From Alphaproteobacteria bacterium (GTDB lineage: Bacteria > Pseudomonadota > Alphaproteobacteria > Thalassobaculales > Thalassobaculaceae), in assembly GCA_024742275.1 (NCBI GenBank), contig JANSYS010000015.1:46350-110349 (forward strand): a stretch of DNA of 64,000 bases, read 5' to 3'. A model generated the notes under the pieces. That model saw only the letters and a list, made by a program, of their open reading frames with translations, ran no database searches and was not told where the DNA came from. Positions 28,794-38,985 of this stretch are shown one piece after another; the first letter of the stretch is position 1, and every line of letters starts with the position of its first letter. A program made the translations under genes and the position numbers.

Positions 28794-29243
28794 CTACCCC
28801 GCCTTCTCCCAGCCGCCATTATCCTTCTGGCGCCAGTAGGTGAGCGCGTGGCCGGCGTCCCTGGCCGCCTTCCAACGCGCCCGCGCCGCGGCCACCGCCT
28901 GATCGTCCCGGCCGTCGAAAAGATCGAACACGCGCTTGAAACTCTCCAGATCCGATGCCTCGACTCCCTCCGCGAGGAACAGAAAAGCCGCACCGTTCGG
29001 GTTTTCCTCCCGGTCGGTCAGCCAGATCGGCTGAAGCTCGGCCTCGCCGTCGCGCTCGGTGCCGTGGGGCAGCCAGGAGCGCTCCTCGTAGACCCAGAGA
29101 TGACCGTTGAGCGCTTGAACCCGCTCGGCCGTGGCCAACCGCACCACCGCTCGTTCGCCGGCCTCGAGCGTCTTTTCCAGGAGCTTCGGCAGGGCGCGGT
29201 CCATGGCTGTCGCGGTCAGATGGTAGAAGCCGATCTCGGTCAC
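28794..29243 (-). CDS. holC: DNA polymerase III chi subunit
   Basis: Clamp-loader accessory that links the holoenzyme to SSB. GTG 29243 gives 149 residues starting TEIGFYHLTATAMDRALPKLL, the normal HolC start; the longer frame upstream is a shadow of putA. Contains HLWVYEERSWLPHGT and FDGRDDQAVAAARARWKAARDAG, both typical. The 88-bp gap to putA is a divergent promoter region. Confidence 0.92.
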   Translation of the reverse strand: MTEIGFYHLTATAMDRALPKLLEKTLEAGERAVVRLATAERVQALNGHLWVYEERSWLPHGTERDGEAELQPIWLTDREENPNGAAFLFLAEGVEASDLESFKRVFDLFDGRDDQAVAAARARWKAARDAGHALTYWRQKDNGGWEKAG

Positions 29244-29331
29244 GTCGTTCGTAGCCCGAACAGATTTCACAATCGATGACGGCCCCTTGCTCAGGGTGTA
29301 GGTTTCGGCAACCCCCATATCGGAGAAGGCG

Positions 29332-32300
29332 ATGACCGCACCGTCGGCCGAGCATAGCCATTCCAGTGCCCCCAACGCCAATACCAACGCGCCGGCGCGG
29401 TCGAACGAGGATCTGCGCGCTGCCATCCGCGCAGCGACGCTCGCCGAGGAGAGCGGCAGGATCGCCGCGCTGAAGGAGGCGGCCGGTCTGTCGGAAGCGG
29501 ACCGGGCGGCAATTTCCAAGGACGCGGCCCGGCTGGTCGAGAGCGTGCGTTCCGCGACCGAACCGACGGCGATGGAAAGCTTCCTGGCGGAGTATGGCCT
29601 CTCGACCAAGGAGGGCATCGCCCTGATGTGCCTGGCGGAGGCGCTGTTGCGGGTACCGGACACGCCGACCATCGACGCGCTGATCGAGGACAAGATCGTC
29701 CCGGGAGAATGGGGCCAGCATCTCGGCCACTCGTCCTCCTCCCTGGTCAACGCGTCGACCTGGGCGCTCATGCTGACCGGCAGCGTCCTGCGGCCGGGCG
29801 AGCAGCAAGGATTGGTGACCGCCCTGCGCGGCGCGATCCGCCGCCTCGGGGAGCCGGTGGTCCGCACCGCCACCGGACAGGCGATGATCGAACTCGGACG
29901 GCAGTTCGTGCTCGGCCGCACCATCGAAGAGGCGATGAAGCGCGGCGCCGGAATGGAGGCGCGCGGCTATACCTATTCCTTCGATATGCTCGGCGAGGCC
30001 GCCCGGACGGAAGCCGACGCGCGGCGCTATCACCTGTCCTATTCCGACGCCATCACCGCCATCGCTCCAGCCTGCACATCAAAGGACATCCGCGAAAATC
30101 CGGGAATCTCGGTCAAGCTGTCCGCACTGCATCCGCGTTACGAGTATCCGCAGCGCAAGCGGGTCATGTCGGAACTCACGGCCCGCTGCCGGTCGCTCGC
30201 GCTGCTGGCCAAGAGCGCGAACATGGGCTTCAACATCGACGCCGAGGAGGCAGACCGGCTGGACCTGTCGCTGGACGTGATCGAGGCTGTCCTCAGCGAC
30301 GAGGCACTCGACGGATGGGACGGCTTCGGCGTCGTCGTCCAGGCATTCGGCCCCCGCGCGCATTTCGTTCTGCGCTGGCTCCACGCCCTCGCCGAACGGC
30401 TCGACCGGCGCATCATGGTCCGACTGGTGAAGGGCGCCTACTGGGACACCGAGATCAAGCGGGCACAGACCCTCGGTCTCGACGGTTATTCGGTGTTCAC
30501 TCAGAAAGCCAATACCGATGTCTCCTACATCGCCTGCGCACGGCTGCTGCTGGGCATGACAGACCGAATCTACCCGCAATTCGCCAGCCACAACGCCCAC
30601 ACCGCCGCCGCCATCGTCCATATGGCGGGCGACGACCGGGACAGCTTCGAATTCCAGCGTCTGCATGGTATGGGCGAGTCGCTGCACGACACCGTGCGCA
30701 AAGACTACGGCACCCGGTGCAGGATCTACGCCCCCGTGGGCAAGCACCAGGACCTGCTCGCCTATCTCGTCCGCCGCCTTTTGGAGAACGGTGCCAATTC
30801 GTCATTCGTGAACCAGATCGTCGACAAGAGCGTGCCCGCAGAGAAGGTCGCCGCCGATCCCTTCGAGCAGGCCGGGCGGGCCAACCCGCGCATACGCAAG
30901 CCGCTGGGCCTTTACGGCGCCGAGCGGCGCAACGCCAAGGGCTGGGACCAGACGGATCCGGTCGACATCGCCGCCCTGGACGAGTCCCGCGCCCGGTTCG
31001 CCACCGCCACCTGGCGCGCCGCGCCCACTCACGGCGGCGACCGGGCGGGCACGGAGATTCGAAACCCCGCCGACCCGGACGACCTTGTCGGCCGCGTCGT
31101 CGAGGCGAACGCCGAGGAAGTTGAGAACGGTCTGCTCAGGGCGAAGGCGGCACACGTCGCCTGGTCGCGCCGGTCCGCCGACGAGCGCGCAGCGGCGATC
31201 GAAACACTCGCCGACCTTTACGAGGCCAACGCGCCCGAACTCTTCGTCATCCTGGCCCGGGAAGCGGGCAAAACACTGCTCGACGCAATCGGCGAGGTCC
31301 GGGAGGCGGTTGACTTCTGCCGATACTACGCCGCCGAGACCCGCCGTTTTGGCGATGCCGAAAGCGGACGCGGGACCTTCGTGTGTATTTCGCCCTGGAA
31401 CTTCCCGCTCGCCATCTTCACCGGCCAGGTCGCGGCCGCTTTGGCCGCCGGCAACTCCGTTATTGCCAAGCCCGCGGAACAGACCCCGCTGATCGCCGCC
31501 GCCGCAGTCGCCCTGATGCACGCCGCCGGGATTCCGGACGACGTGGTGCAGCTTCTGCCCGGCGACGGCGCAACGGTCGGGGCGGCGCTGGTCGGCGATA
31601 ACCGGATCGACGGCGTTTGCTTCACCGGCTCGACCGATACCGCGCGGCGCATCCAACGGGCCATGGCGGAGACCGGCGCCGCCAACGCGCCGCTGATCGC
31701 CGAGACCGGCGGACTCAACGCGATGATCGTCGACAGCACGGCTCTGCCGGAGCAGGCGGTCCGCGACATCATCGCTTCGGCCTTCCAAAGCGCTGGCCAG
31801 CGCTGTTCAGCCCTACGCTGCCTTTACGTCCAGAGGGAAGTGAAGGACCGCCTCCTGGAGATGCTGTTCGGTGCCATGGACGAGCTTCGGATGGGCGATC
31901 CGCGCCTGCTCTCGACCGATATCGGCCCGGTGATCGACGCCGAGGCCCGCGACGGCATCGAGGCCCATTGCGCGGCCATGGCCGAGGCGGGAAGGGTTCT
32001 CAAGCGCCTGAAGCCCCCTCAGAGCGGAACTTTCGTGCCGCCGACGGTCATCGAGGTGGACGGGATCGAGGACCTGGACCGGGAAATCTTCGGCCCGGTG
32101 CTCCACGTCGCGACCTTCGCGCCGGACGAGATCGACGCCGTGGTGGAGCGGGTCAATGCCAAAGGCTATGGGCTCACCTTCGGCCTTCATACCCGCGTCG
32201 ACAGCCGGGTCCAGCAGGTCGTCGATCGCGCGAAGGCTGGCAACCTCTACGTCAACCGCAACCAGATCGGTGCCATTGTCGGATCCCAGCCGTTCGGTGG

Positions 32301-32976
32301 CGAGGGTCTGTCGGGTACCGGCCCGAAGGCGGGCGGCCCGCACTATCTGTCTCGGTTCCGCAGCGCCGGAGAGACGCCTGAACCGGCCCAGGCTCCGGCC
32401 TCTCTCGTCGACACCGCCGCCCTGAAGAAGCTGATCGCCGCAACCGGCGGGCAATCGTCCCTGCGCGCCGTCGGCCGGGCGCTGAAGACCACCTCCCCCG
32501 CCCTCGGAGCCGCCGCCGACATCGCCGATCAGGTGCTCGAACTACCCGGCCCCACCGGCGAGAGCAACCGGTTTAGCGTGCATCCGCGGGGCCTGATCCT
32601 GTGCCTTGGACCGAGCGCGGAGGCGGCCCGCGACCAGGCGATCCAGGCGTTGGCCACTGGCAACCGCGCGGTCGTCATCGCCCCGGGCGCCGAAGACGCG
32701 CTATCGGATCTGGCGGATCTGGCGCCCGCCTTGGCCGTCGCCGACGGAACGGTAGAGCCCGACGCGCTGGCCGAGAGCGAGGGCATCGACGGGGTCGCCT
32801 TTGCCGGTGCGCGCGAGGCGGTCCGGCCGATCGCCAGGGCTCTGGCCGCCCGCCCCGGACCTCTTCTGACTCCGATCACCGATCGTATCGATCCGGAGCG
32901 CTACGTGCTGGAGCGTCACCTCTGCATCGATACGACGGCGGCGGGCGGCAACGCCTCGCTCCTGGCGACGAGCTGA
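29332..32976 (+). CDS. putA: Trifunctional proline dehydrogenase / pyrroline-5-carboxylate dehydrogenase
   Basis: Oxidises proline to glutamate. The 1214-residue protein has an N-terminal helical arm, then an FAD beta/alpha-barrel (about 130-500, with FQRLHGMGE). A P5C dehydrogenase domain follows (about 540-1040) with WNFPLAIF, ETGGLNAM and the nucleophile Cys825 in GQRCSALR. The last 170 residues form the C-terminal ALDH-superfamily-like domain that seals the substrate channel. There is no ribbon-helix-helix domain, so it does not repress its own gene. GGAGAAGG precedes ATG 29332. No putP lies alongside. Confidence 0.97.
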   Translation: MTAPSAEHSHSSAPNANTNAPARSNEDLRAAIRAATLAEESGRIAALKEAAGLSEADRAAISKDAARLVESVRSATEPTAMESFLAEYGLSTKEGIALMCLAEALLRVPDTPTIDALIEDKIVPGEWGQHLGHSSSSLVNASTWALMLTGSVLRPGEQQGLVTALRGAIRRLGEPVVRTATGQAMIELGRQFVLGRTIEEAMKRGAGMEARGYTYSFDMLGEAARTEADARRYHLSYSDAITAIAPACTSKDIRENPGISVKLSALHPRYEYPQRKRVMSELTARCRSLALLAKSANMGFNIDAEEADRLDLSLDVIEAVLSDEALDGWDGFGVVVQAFGPRAHFVLRWLHALAERLDRRIMVRLVKGAYWDTEIKRAQTLGLDGYSVFTQKANTDVSYIACARLLLGMTDRIYPQFASHNAHTAAAIVHMAGDDRDSFEFQRLHGMGESLHDTVRKDYGTRCRIYAPVGKHQDLLAYLVRRLLENGANSSFVNQIVDKSVPAEKVAADPFEQAGRANPRIRKPLGLYGAERRNAKGWDQTDPVDIAALDESRARFATATWRAAPTHGGDRAGTEIRNPADPDDLVGRVVEANAEEVENGLLRAKAAHVAWSRRSADERAAAIETLADLYEANAPELFVILAREAGKTLLDAIGEVREAVDFCRYYAAETRRFGDAESGRGTFVCISPWNFPLAIFTGQVAAALAAGNSVIAKPAEQTPLIAAAAVALMHAAGIPDDVVQLLPGDGATVGAALVGDNRIDGVCFTGSTDTARRIQRAMAETGAANAPLIAETGGLNAMIVDSTALPEQAVRDIIASAFQSAGQRCSALRCLYVQREVKDRLLEMLFGAMDELRMGDPRLLSTDIGPVIDAEARDGIEAHCAAMAEAGRVLKRLKPPQSGTFVPPTVIEVDGIEDLDREIFGPVLHVATFAPDEIDAVVERVNAKGYGLTFGLHTRVDSRVQQVVDRAKAGNLYVNRNQIGAIVGSQPFGGEGLSGTGPKAGGPHYLSRFRSAGETPEPAQAPASLVDTAALKKLIAATGGQSSLRAVGRALKTTSPALGAAADIADQVLELPGPTGESNRFSVHPRGLILCLGPSAEAARDQAIQALATGNRAVVIAPGAEDALSDLADLAPALAVADGTVEPDALAESEGIDGVAFAGAREAVRPIARALAARPGPLLTPITDRIDPERYVLERHLCIDTTAAGGNASLLATS

Positions 32977-32981
32977 CCGTC

Positions 32982-34199
32982 CTAGACGGACTGCTCACGT
33001 CGGGCGAGCGCCATCGCCGTCAGGAACGCGCCCATACCGATCAGCACACAGGCGAAGACGGTCCAGCGAACCGCGGAGTATCCGCCGACCTGCCAGATCG
33101 CCGCGCCGAGCATCGCGGCAGCGGCGGACGCTCCCATGAACCCCATGGCCAAGGCGCCTGAGATCGAGCCGAAACCGGCGCGTCCCAGTATCTCAGCCGT
33201 GACCACCGGCCGGGTGATCGAGGTCACCCCATACCCGGAGCCCTGCAGGACCACGAACAGGACCAGCAGCGCGGGCCACATGATCGAGCCCATTAGCGAG
33301 GAGATCGCACCGATCATGAAAAGAAAGGAGATCGCGCAGATCACCTGCATCGACACACGGCGCTCGACCGCCATCATCGCCACCCGCCCGGCCACCTGCA
33401 TCGGTCCGATCATCGAAGCGACCAGAACGGCCGTCGCCACCGGGACGTCCCGCTCGGCCAGCATCGGCAGCAGATGGGTGATGATGATCCCGTGGGTCAG
33501 CCCGATCATCGAGAAGGTGACGGCCAGCAGCCAGAACGTGGCCTTTCCCATCGCCCGGCGCAGGTCCGAAGCGTCTCCGGGCGCCGTCTTCCGGGGTTCC
33601 GGCGTATCCTCTGTCGACGGCAACGCCGTGCCGTAGCGGAACAGGGGGATGGCGACCGCCAGAATAATGGCGGCGAAGGTCAGCACCGCGACCCTCCAGC
33701 CGTAGGCCTCCGAGACGAAGCCGGCGAGCGGAAAGGAGACTGTCCCGGCGAACCCGGCAATGAGTGTGATGCGGGTGATGGCGCGCCGGGCCTGACCGCC
33801 CATCATCCGGGTGACGAAGGCGAAGCAAGGCTCGTACAGGCAACCGGACATGCACACGCCGATGCCGACCCAGAGCGCGAAGAATTGCCAGGGCTCCCGC
33901 ACCACGCTCAGCAGCCCCACCAGCAGGCCGCCGATCACAGCACAGACGGTCAGGACGGCGCGGCCGTGTCCGCGGTCGATCAGGCGCCCCATCATCGGCG
34001 CACAGAGCGCGGAGCAGATCAGCGCCGCGGTATAGGCGCCCGCCAGCGCCGTCTTCGACCAGCCAAGATCGGTCTCCCAATGCGCGATCAGGGCCGGGAA
34101 GCTGTAGAACATCCCGGCCCAGACAAGCGTTTCGGCGATGGCGAGAGCGGCGACGCGCCCGGTGGGGAACGCCGCCGCCTGTGAGGCGATTGAGGTCAA
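32982..34199 (-). CDS. MFS transporter in the arsR operon
   Basis: 405-residue major facilitator with about twelve hydrophobic segments and a GRLIDRGHGR loop typical of the MFS cytoplasmic motif. TTG 34199 is suggested because TTGA overlaps the arsP stop; no ATG occurs near the natural N-terminus. It is the third gene of arsR - arsP - MFS, so export of an arsenical or related compound is a context-based guess. It is not recognisably ArsJ. The gene ends 5 bp from the convergent putA. Confidence 0.72.
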   Translation of the reverse strand: MTSIASQAAAFPTGRVAALAIAETLVWAGMFYSFPALIAHWETDLGWSKTALAGAYTAALICSALCAPMMGRLIDRGHGRAVLTVCAVIGGLLVGLLSVVREPWQFFALWVGIGVCMSGCLYEPCFAFVTRMMGGQARRAITRITLIAGFAGTVSFPLAGFVSEAYGWRVAVLTFAAIILAVAIPLFRYGTALPSTEDTPEPRKTAPGDASDLRRAMGKATFWLLAVTFSMIGLTHGIIITHLLPMLAERDVPVATAVLVASMIGPMQVAGRVAMMAVERRVSMQVICAISFLFMIGAISSLMGSIMWPALLVLFVVLQGSGYGVTSITRPVVTAEILGRAGFGSISGALAMGFMGASAAAAMLGAAIWQVGGYSAVRWTVFACVLIGMGAFLTAMALARREQSV

Positions 34200-35221
34200 G
34201 CGATCACGCCGTACAGCGCTCCCATGGAGAAGGCTCCGACAAAGGCGAAGCCCAGGTATACGGCGAAGACATGGGGACGGGCCAGAGCCCAAACCGCGAT
34301 CATGGCGGGAATGGAGCTCACGCCGCCGGCCAGCAGGAACGCCATGCCGGCCCCCGGCGCCATACCCTGCTCGATCAGGCCGCCGACCAGCGGCAGCGCG
34401 GCATAGCCGTTCAGGTAGGCCGGGACGCCGATCAGGGTGGCCCCCAGGATCGTGAGCCAGCCGTCGCCGCCGATCGCCGAGCTCACGGTCTCGGCCGGGA
34501 TGTAGGCCAGCATCAGGCTCTCCAGGAAGAAGGCGACGGCCAGCCACTTGCCGAGGAACAGGGTGTTTTCCCAGGCGTTCCTGGCGAACCGCTCACGCCG
34601 GCCCGCCTCACCCCAGAACTTCCACACCACCTCTTTCGGCGCGCGGACGCTGGAGGCGCCGCAGCCGCCGTTGCCCACGCCCTCGCGCAGCGGGTTCTCG
34701 AAGCCGCCGGCGCGGACCACCGCGAAGGTGCCGAAGCCGCCGATCAGACCGACCGCGACGGCCGCCGCCACCTTGAACAGCGCGAAGTCCATGCCGAGGG
34801 TGCCCGCGGTCAGGAAGAACATGGATGGATCCATGAGCGGCGAGGCCAGCCAGAACGCCATGACCGGGGCGAGCGGGACGCCCATGGACAGAAGAGCCGC
34901 GATCAGCGGAATGACGCCGCAGCTGCAGAACGGCGACAGCGCCCCCATCAGGGCCGCCGCCCCGATCATGGTGACTTCACGCCCCTCGAAGGCGCGGGCG
35001 ATCAGGCTGTCGGCCCCGCTCGCCTTGGCGTAGGCGGCGATGGCGATGGACGCGAACAGGAACGGGGCGACGCCGATCAGCGCATCACCCACGAAGACGG
35101 CGCTTGATGCGGCCTGTTCCGCGCTGAACAGCGCCAGCGCGACGAACGCCGCCAAAACGACGACCACCGTCCAATCGATCCTGCCGGCGAGACGCCGGGT
35201 GGTGAGGGCCATGTCGGCCAT
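34196..35221 (-). CDS. arsP: ArsP-family permease (organoarsenical efflux)
   Basis: 341-residue polytopic membrane protein of the DUF318/ArsP_1 family. The hallmark SPFCSCGVIPL places Cys99 and Cys101 in a membrane segment, and a mirrored GVPAYLNGYAALPL occurs in the second half. A cytoplasmic loop of about 60 residues contains another cysteine (GGCGASS). ArsP proteins export trivalent methyl- and aromatic arsenicals, but many DUF318 permeases are uncharacterised. AAGGAT precedes ATG 35221. It lies 63 bp after arsR, with an operator-like palindrome in the gap. Confidence 0.75.
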   Translation of the reverse strand: MADMALTTRRLAGRIDWTVVVVLAAFVALALFSAEQAASSAVFVGDALIGVAPFLFASIAIAAYAKASGADSLIARAFEGREVTMIGAAALMGALSPFCSCGVIPLIAALLSMGVPLAPVMAFWLASPLMDPSMFFLTAGTLGMDFALFKVAAAVAVGLIGGFGTFAVVRAGGFENPLREGVGNGGCGASSVRAPKEVVWKFWGEAGRRERFARNAWENTLFLGKWLAVAFFLESLMLAYIPAETVSSAIGGDGWLTILGATLIGVPAYLNGYAALPLVGGLIEQGMAPGAGMAFLLAGGVSSIPAMIAVWALARPHVFAVYLGFAFVGAFSMGALYGVIA

Positions 35222-35240
35222 AACAAAAATCCTTCTTCTC

Positions 35241-35255
35241 TATTCCCAAGAATAT
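35241..35255. promoter_or_regulatory. ArsR-type operator candidate before arsP
   Basis: TATTC-CCAA-GAATA inverted repeat (35241-35254) within TATTCCCAAGAATAT, identical at 14 of 15 positions to the palindrome in front of arsR. It lies about 20 bp upstream of the arsP ATG. Confidence 0.6.
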
Positions 35256-35284
35256 CGACATTCCTGGGCAAAAAAAAACCGCGT

Positions 35285-35596
35285 TCAGGCGGCGTTGCAG
35301 GAATTGCTCCGCGCGTCGGCGCAGCACTCCCGGGTGAGATAGTCGATGGTCGCTTGCATCTCGTCGAAGACCGCGTGGCAATACAGCGTAGTCCCGTCCC
35401 GTTCCTGGCGCACCAACCCAACGGCGATGAGCTTGTGCAGATGGTGCGACAGGGTCGATCGCGCCGTCCCCGTGCGCGACTGGATCTCGCCGACCGGAAG
35501 GCCGTCGTGACCCGCCCGCACCAGAGTCCGGAAGATCTCCAAACGGGTCTCGTTGCCGAGCGCCTCGAGGCGGCGCGCTGTATCGGAACTGTTCAT
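35285..35596 (-). CDS. arsR: ArsR-family metalloregulator
   Basis: 103-residue winged-helix repressor: recognition helix region TARSTLSHHLHKL and wing RQERDGTTLYC. The ligand site is unlike the classic CxC of helix 3. Cysteines cluster at Cys73 (end of the wing) and at the C-terminus (Cys91-Cys92 and Cys100), resembling ArsR variants that bind As(III) or methylarsenite through C-terminal thiols. GAGG precedes ATG 35596. It lies divergent from the DUF3422 gene and first in arsR-arsP-MFS. Confidence 0.88.
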   Translation of the reverse strand: MNSSDTARRLEALGNETRLEIFRTLVRAGHDGLPVGEIQSRTGTARSTLSHHLHKLIAVGLVRQERDGTTLYCHAVFDEMQATIDYLTRECCADARSNSCNAA

Positions 35597-35633
35597 GGCC
35601 TCAACATACGCCCTCTCAAGACCCGGTTCAACG

Positions 35634-35657
35634 ATATTCCGAAGAATATTGGAATAT
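35634..35657. promoter_or_regulatory. Operator-like palindromes upstream of arsR
   Basis: ATATTC-CGAA-GAATAT (35634-35649) overlaps a second inverted repeat, ATATTCC-N10-GGAATAT (35634-35640 / 35651-35657). It sits 38-61 bp before the arsR ATG in an AT-rich pocket and matches the site before arsP, so autoregulation and co-regulation are likely. Confidence 0.65.
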
Positions 35658-35728
35658 AATTCGACATTGATCCGGACCGACCCTGGTCCCGTATACTAAC
35701 GCATTGAAGCTGCGGATATCCTGGCACC

Positions 35729-37012
35729 ATGGCCGCCCCGACAGACCATCCACTGCGGTTTCCCCTGGCAGCAGAGCTGCACGCCCGCCCTTTTGCCGAA
35801 CTGCAAGCGCCCGAGCGCGTGTCCCATATCGCGATGCTCACGGGAACCGGGTCGCGCGATATCGAGATGCAACGTCTCGAGGAGCTTTGCGAGAGGCTCG
35901 GCGGCACGCCGCCCGGCGAGAATGCGACCCATCACATCATGGATTTCGGCACGTTTCGCCTGAAATGGGAACGGCACACGGAGTTCACGACCTACACGTT
36001 CCTCCGCCACGGCCCGTTCGACTCGCCGTTCGCCGAGCCGGCCGCATCGATGGTGCCGTCCGACTGGCTTGCCGGACTGCCAGGCGAACGGGTTGTCGCC
36101 ATGCATCTGGCGCTGCTGCCCGCGGACGGAGACCGAACGGAAACGACCGTGGCCAAACAACTGGCGGAGAGCTCTCTCTGCCGGGCGACCGTGTTGGGCG
36201 GCGCGGCGGAAATCGCCACGGACCATCGGATCGCGCCAGACGGTTTCACCCGCATGCTGGTGTTCGACCACACCCTTCTGCCACGGCAAGCCGGCCGGCT
36301 GGTGCAGCGCCTTGCGGAGATTCAGACATACAGGGACATGGCGTTGCTGGCCCTTCCGAACGCGCGCGAAGCCGCTCCGACGATCGCGCGCATCGATGCC
36401 GCTCTCGCTGAATTGACTGGGATGATGACGTCGACAGGCCAGATTGACGACGAGCAGCGCATGCTCGAACGGCTGATCACCCTGTCGGCCGAGATCGAGG
36501 AGAACATCGCAGCCACCTCGTACCGCTTCGCGGCGGCTCGCGCATACGAAGGCTTGGTGATCGACCGGGTTTCCGAGATTGCCGAGGTCCCGCTGGCCGA
36601 TCATCCGACGCCGAGCGCCTATGTCGACCGACGTTTCACGCCTGCCATGCGCACCTGCGAATCGACGGCCGCACGCCAGTCCTCCCTGTCCGAACGCGCC
36701 ACGCGGGCAGCGAACCTCCTCCGAACCCGTGTCGACATCACGCTCGAGGCGCAGAACCGGGACCTGCTGGCCTCGATGGACCGCCGAGCGAGGCTCCAGC
36801 TTCGCCTGCAGCAGACCGTCGAGGGTCTCTCCGTGGCGGCGATCACCTACTACCTCGTCAGCTTGGTCGGCTATCTGCTCTACGCGATGAAGTCGGCGGG
36901 CGTGGAGATGAACGTGCCCGTCGTTCAGGGCCTTTCGGTTCCCGTCGTCGCCGGTCTGATCTGGCTCGGCGCCCGCCGTGCCAGGAAACGGCTCACCCTC
37001 GACGACGAGTAA
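35729..37012 (+). CDS. DUF3422 family membrane-anchored protein
   Basis: 427-residue protein of unknown function. The N-terminal half carries the DUF3422 start (HPLRFPLAAELHARPF). A helical region with coiled-coil character follows, then RTRVDITLEAQNRDLLASMDRR, and two C-terminal membrane spans (about 372-415) end in a basic tail. The family resembles membrane-coupled CorA-like architecture, but no transport motif is visible. Start ATG 35729. It shares a 132-bp divergent region with arsR but is probably not part of that regulon. Confidence 0.82.
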   Translation: MAAPTDHPLRFPLAAELHARPFAELQAPERVSHIAMLTGTGSRDIEMQRLEELCERLGGTPPGENATHHIMDFGTFRLKWERHTEFTTYTFLRHGPFDSPFAEPAASMVPSDWLAGLPGERVVAMHLALLPADGDRTETTVAKQLAESSLCRATVLGGAAEIATDHRIAPDGFTRMLVFDHTLLPRQAGRLVQRLAEIQTYRDMALLALPNAREAAPTIARIDAALAELTGMMTSTGQIDDEQRMLERLITLSAEIEENIAATSYRFAAARAYEGLVIDRVSEIAEVPLADHPTPSAYVDRRFTPAMRTCESTAARQSSLSERATRAANLLRTRVDITLEAQNRDLLASMDRRARLQLRLQQTVEGLSVAAITYYLVSLVGYLLYAMKSAGVEMNVPVVQGLSVPVVAGLIWLGARRARKRLTLDDE

Positions 37013-37034
37013 CGGCGTCGACCGGCCCCGTCGT

Positions 37035-38966
37035 TCAGGCGACGGGGACCGTGCCCGACGCACCGCCGGCACCGGTCGCCATGAGCGCGGCCAGGGCGGT
37101 CTTGACGATTGCCTCCGCATCCAGACCCGCATCCTTGTATTGGGCCGGCTGGCTGTCGTGATCGATCGGACGGTCCGGCAGGACCATCGGCCGCACCGCC
37201 AGCCCGGCATCCAGCAATCCCGCGTGGGCGAGATGATGCATGACCTGGGTGGCGAAGCCGCCAATGGCGTTCTCCTCCACGGTGATCAGCACAGCGTGCT
37301 CGCGGGCTAGTCGGGTCACCAGGGCCGCGTCGATCGGCTTGGCGAACCGGGCATCGGCGACGGTCGTCGAGACCCCGCGCGCCACCAGCGCGTCGGCCGC
37401 GGCCAGAGCGTCCTGCAGCCGCCCGCCTAGCGCCAGGATGGCGACCGTGGTCCCCTCTCGGATTACCCTGCCCTTGCCGATCTCCAACACCGATCCGGTC
37501 GCCGGCAACTCGACGCCGACCCCTTCTCCACGCGGGTAGCGCACCGCCGAGGGGCCGTCATCGATGGCCGCCGCGGTGGCGACCATATGCTTCAACTCGG
37601 CCTCGTCCGACGGAGCCATGACGACGAAGTTCGGTAGACAACCGAGATAGCTCAGGTCGAAGGCACCGGCATGGGTCGCCCCGTCGGCGCCGACCAGACC
37701 GGCCCGGTCGATGGCGAAACGCACCGGCAGGTTCTGCAGCATCACGTCGTGAACGACCTGATCGTAACCGCGCTGCAGAAAGGTCGAGTAAATCGCGCAG
37801 AACGGTTTGAGGCCCTCGCAAGCCATGCCTGCGGCGAAGGTAACCGCATGCTGTTCCGCGATGCCGACATCGAAGCTGCGCTCGGGAAACCGCTCCGCGA
37901 ATTTGTTCAGGCCGGTGCCGGACGGCATCGCGGCGGTGATGGCGACGATGCGGTCGTCGGCTTCGGCGGCCTGGATCAGGCTCTCGGCGAAGACGTTGGT
38001 GTAGTTCGGAGCGTTCGGCTTCGGCTTGGCCTGGGCACCGGTCACCACGTCGAACTTGGCGACCGCGTGGTATTTCTCGGCACTGGATTCGCCGAACGGG
38101 TGCCCCCGGCCCTTCTCCGTGACCACGTGCAGCAGCACTGGGCCCTGTTTCCGGCCCTTCAGCTTCTTCAGGATCGGCACAAGATGATCGAGATTGTGAC
38201 CATCGACCGGACCGACATAGAAGAACCCCATCTCCTCGAACAGCGTCCCCCCGGTCAGCATGCCGCGGGCGAACTCCTCGGCCCGCTGGGCGGCCCGCTC
38301 CAGCGGCTTCGGAAAGTGACGAGCGACCTGCTTGCCAAGTTCACGAAACGAAGCGAAGGAGCGCGAGGAGACAATCTGGCTCAGATAGGCGCTCATCGCG
38401 CCGACCGGCGGCGCGATCGACATGTCGTTGTCGTTCAGGATCACCAGCATGCGGCTGGCCGACGCGCCGGCGTTGTTCATCGCCTCATAGGCCATGCCGG
38501 CACTCATGGAGCCGTCGCCGATCACCGAGACAACATCGAAATCGCCGCCCAGCAGGTCGCGCGCGGCCGCCATGCCGAGGCCGGAGGAGATCGAGGTCGA
38601 GCTGTGCGCGGCACCGAACGGATCGTACTCGCTCTCCGAGCGCTTGGTGAATCCGCTCAGACCGCCACCCTGCCTTAGGGTCCGGATGCGGTCCCGTCGG
38701 CCGGTCAGGATCTTGTGCGGGTAGGCTTGGTGGCCCACGTCCCAGATCACCTTGTCGCGCGGCGTGTCGAAAACGTGGTGCAGCGCCACGGTCAGTTCGA
38801 CCACACCCAGTCCGGCGCCCAGATGGCCGCCGGTCACGGATACCGCCGAGATGGTCTCCGCCCGCAGCTCGTCGGCCACTTGGCGCAACTCGGCAACGCT
38901 CAGCCCCTTCAGATCCGCCGGCGTGGCGATCCGGTCCAGGAGCGGGGTGTCGGGCCGGTGGCTCAT
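37035..38966 (-). CDS. dxs: 1-deoxy-D-xylulose-5-phosphate synthase
   Basis: First step of the MEP isoprenoid route (pyruvate + glyceraldehyde 3-phosphate, TPP-dependent). The 643-residue protein has the thiamine motif [18 protein letters not shown] (about 150), the [14 protein letters not shown] start block ([15 protein letters not shown]), the pyrimidine-binding domain ([15 protein letters not shown]), and the C-terminal transketolase domain. It follows ispA by 19 bp in the isoprenoid cluster. Confidence 0.97.
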   Translation of the reverse strand: MSHRPDTPLLDRIATPADLKGLSVAELRQVADELRAETISAVSVTGGHLGAGLGVVELTVALHHVFDTPRDKVIWDVGHQAYPHKILTGRRDRIRTLRQGGGLSGFTKRSESEYDPFGAAHSSTSISSGLGMAAARDLLGGDFDVVSVIGDGSMSAGMAYEAMNNAGASASRMLVILNDNDMSIAPPVGAMSAYLSQIVSSRSFASFRELGKQVARHFPKPLERAAQRAEEFARGMLTGGTLFEEMGFFYVGPVDGHNLDHLVPILKKLKGRKQGPVLLHVVTEKGRGHPFGESSAEKYHAVAKFDVVTGAQAKPKPNAPNYTNVFAESLIQAAEADDRIVAITAAMPSGTGLNKFAERFPERSFDVGIAEQHAVTFAAGMACEGLKPFCAIYSTFLQRGYDQVVHDVMLQNLPVRFAIDRAGLVGADGATHAGAFDLSYLGCLPNFVVMAPSDEAELKHMVATAAAIDDGPSAVRYPRGEGVGVELPATGSVLEIGKGRVIREGTTVAILALGGRLQDALAAADALVARGVSTTVADARFAKPIDAALVTRLAREHAVLITVEENAIGGFATQVMHHLAHAGLLDAGLAVRPMVLPDRPIDHDSQPAQYKDAGLDAEAIVKTALAALMATGAGGASGTVPVA

Positions 38967-38985
38967 GATCCTACTTTCCAGTCCG

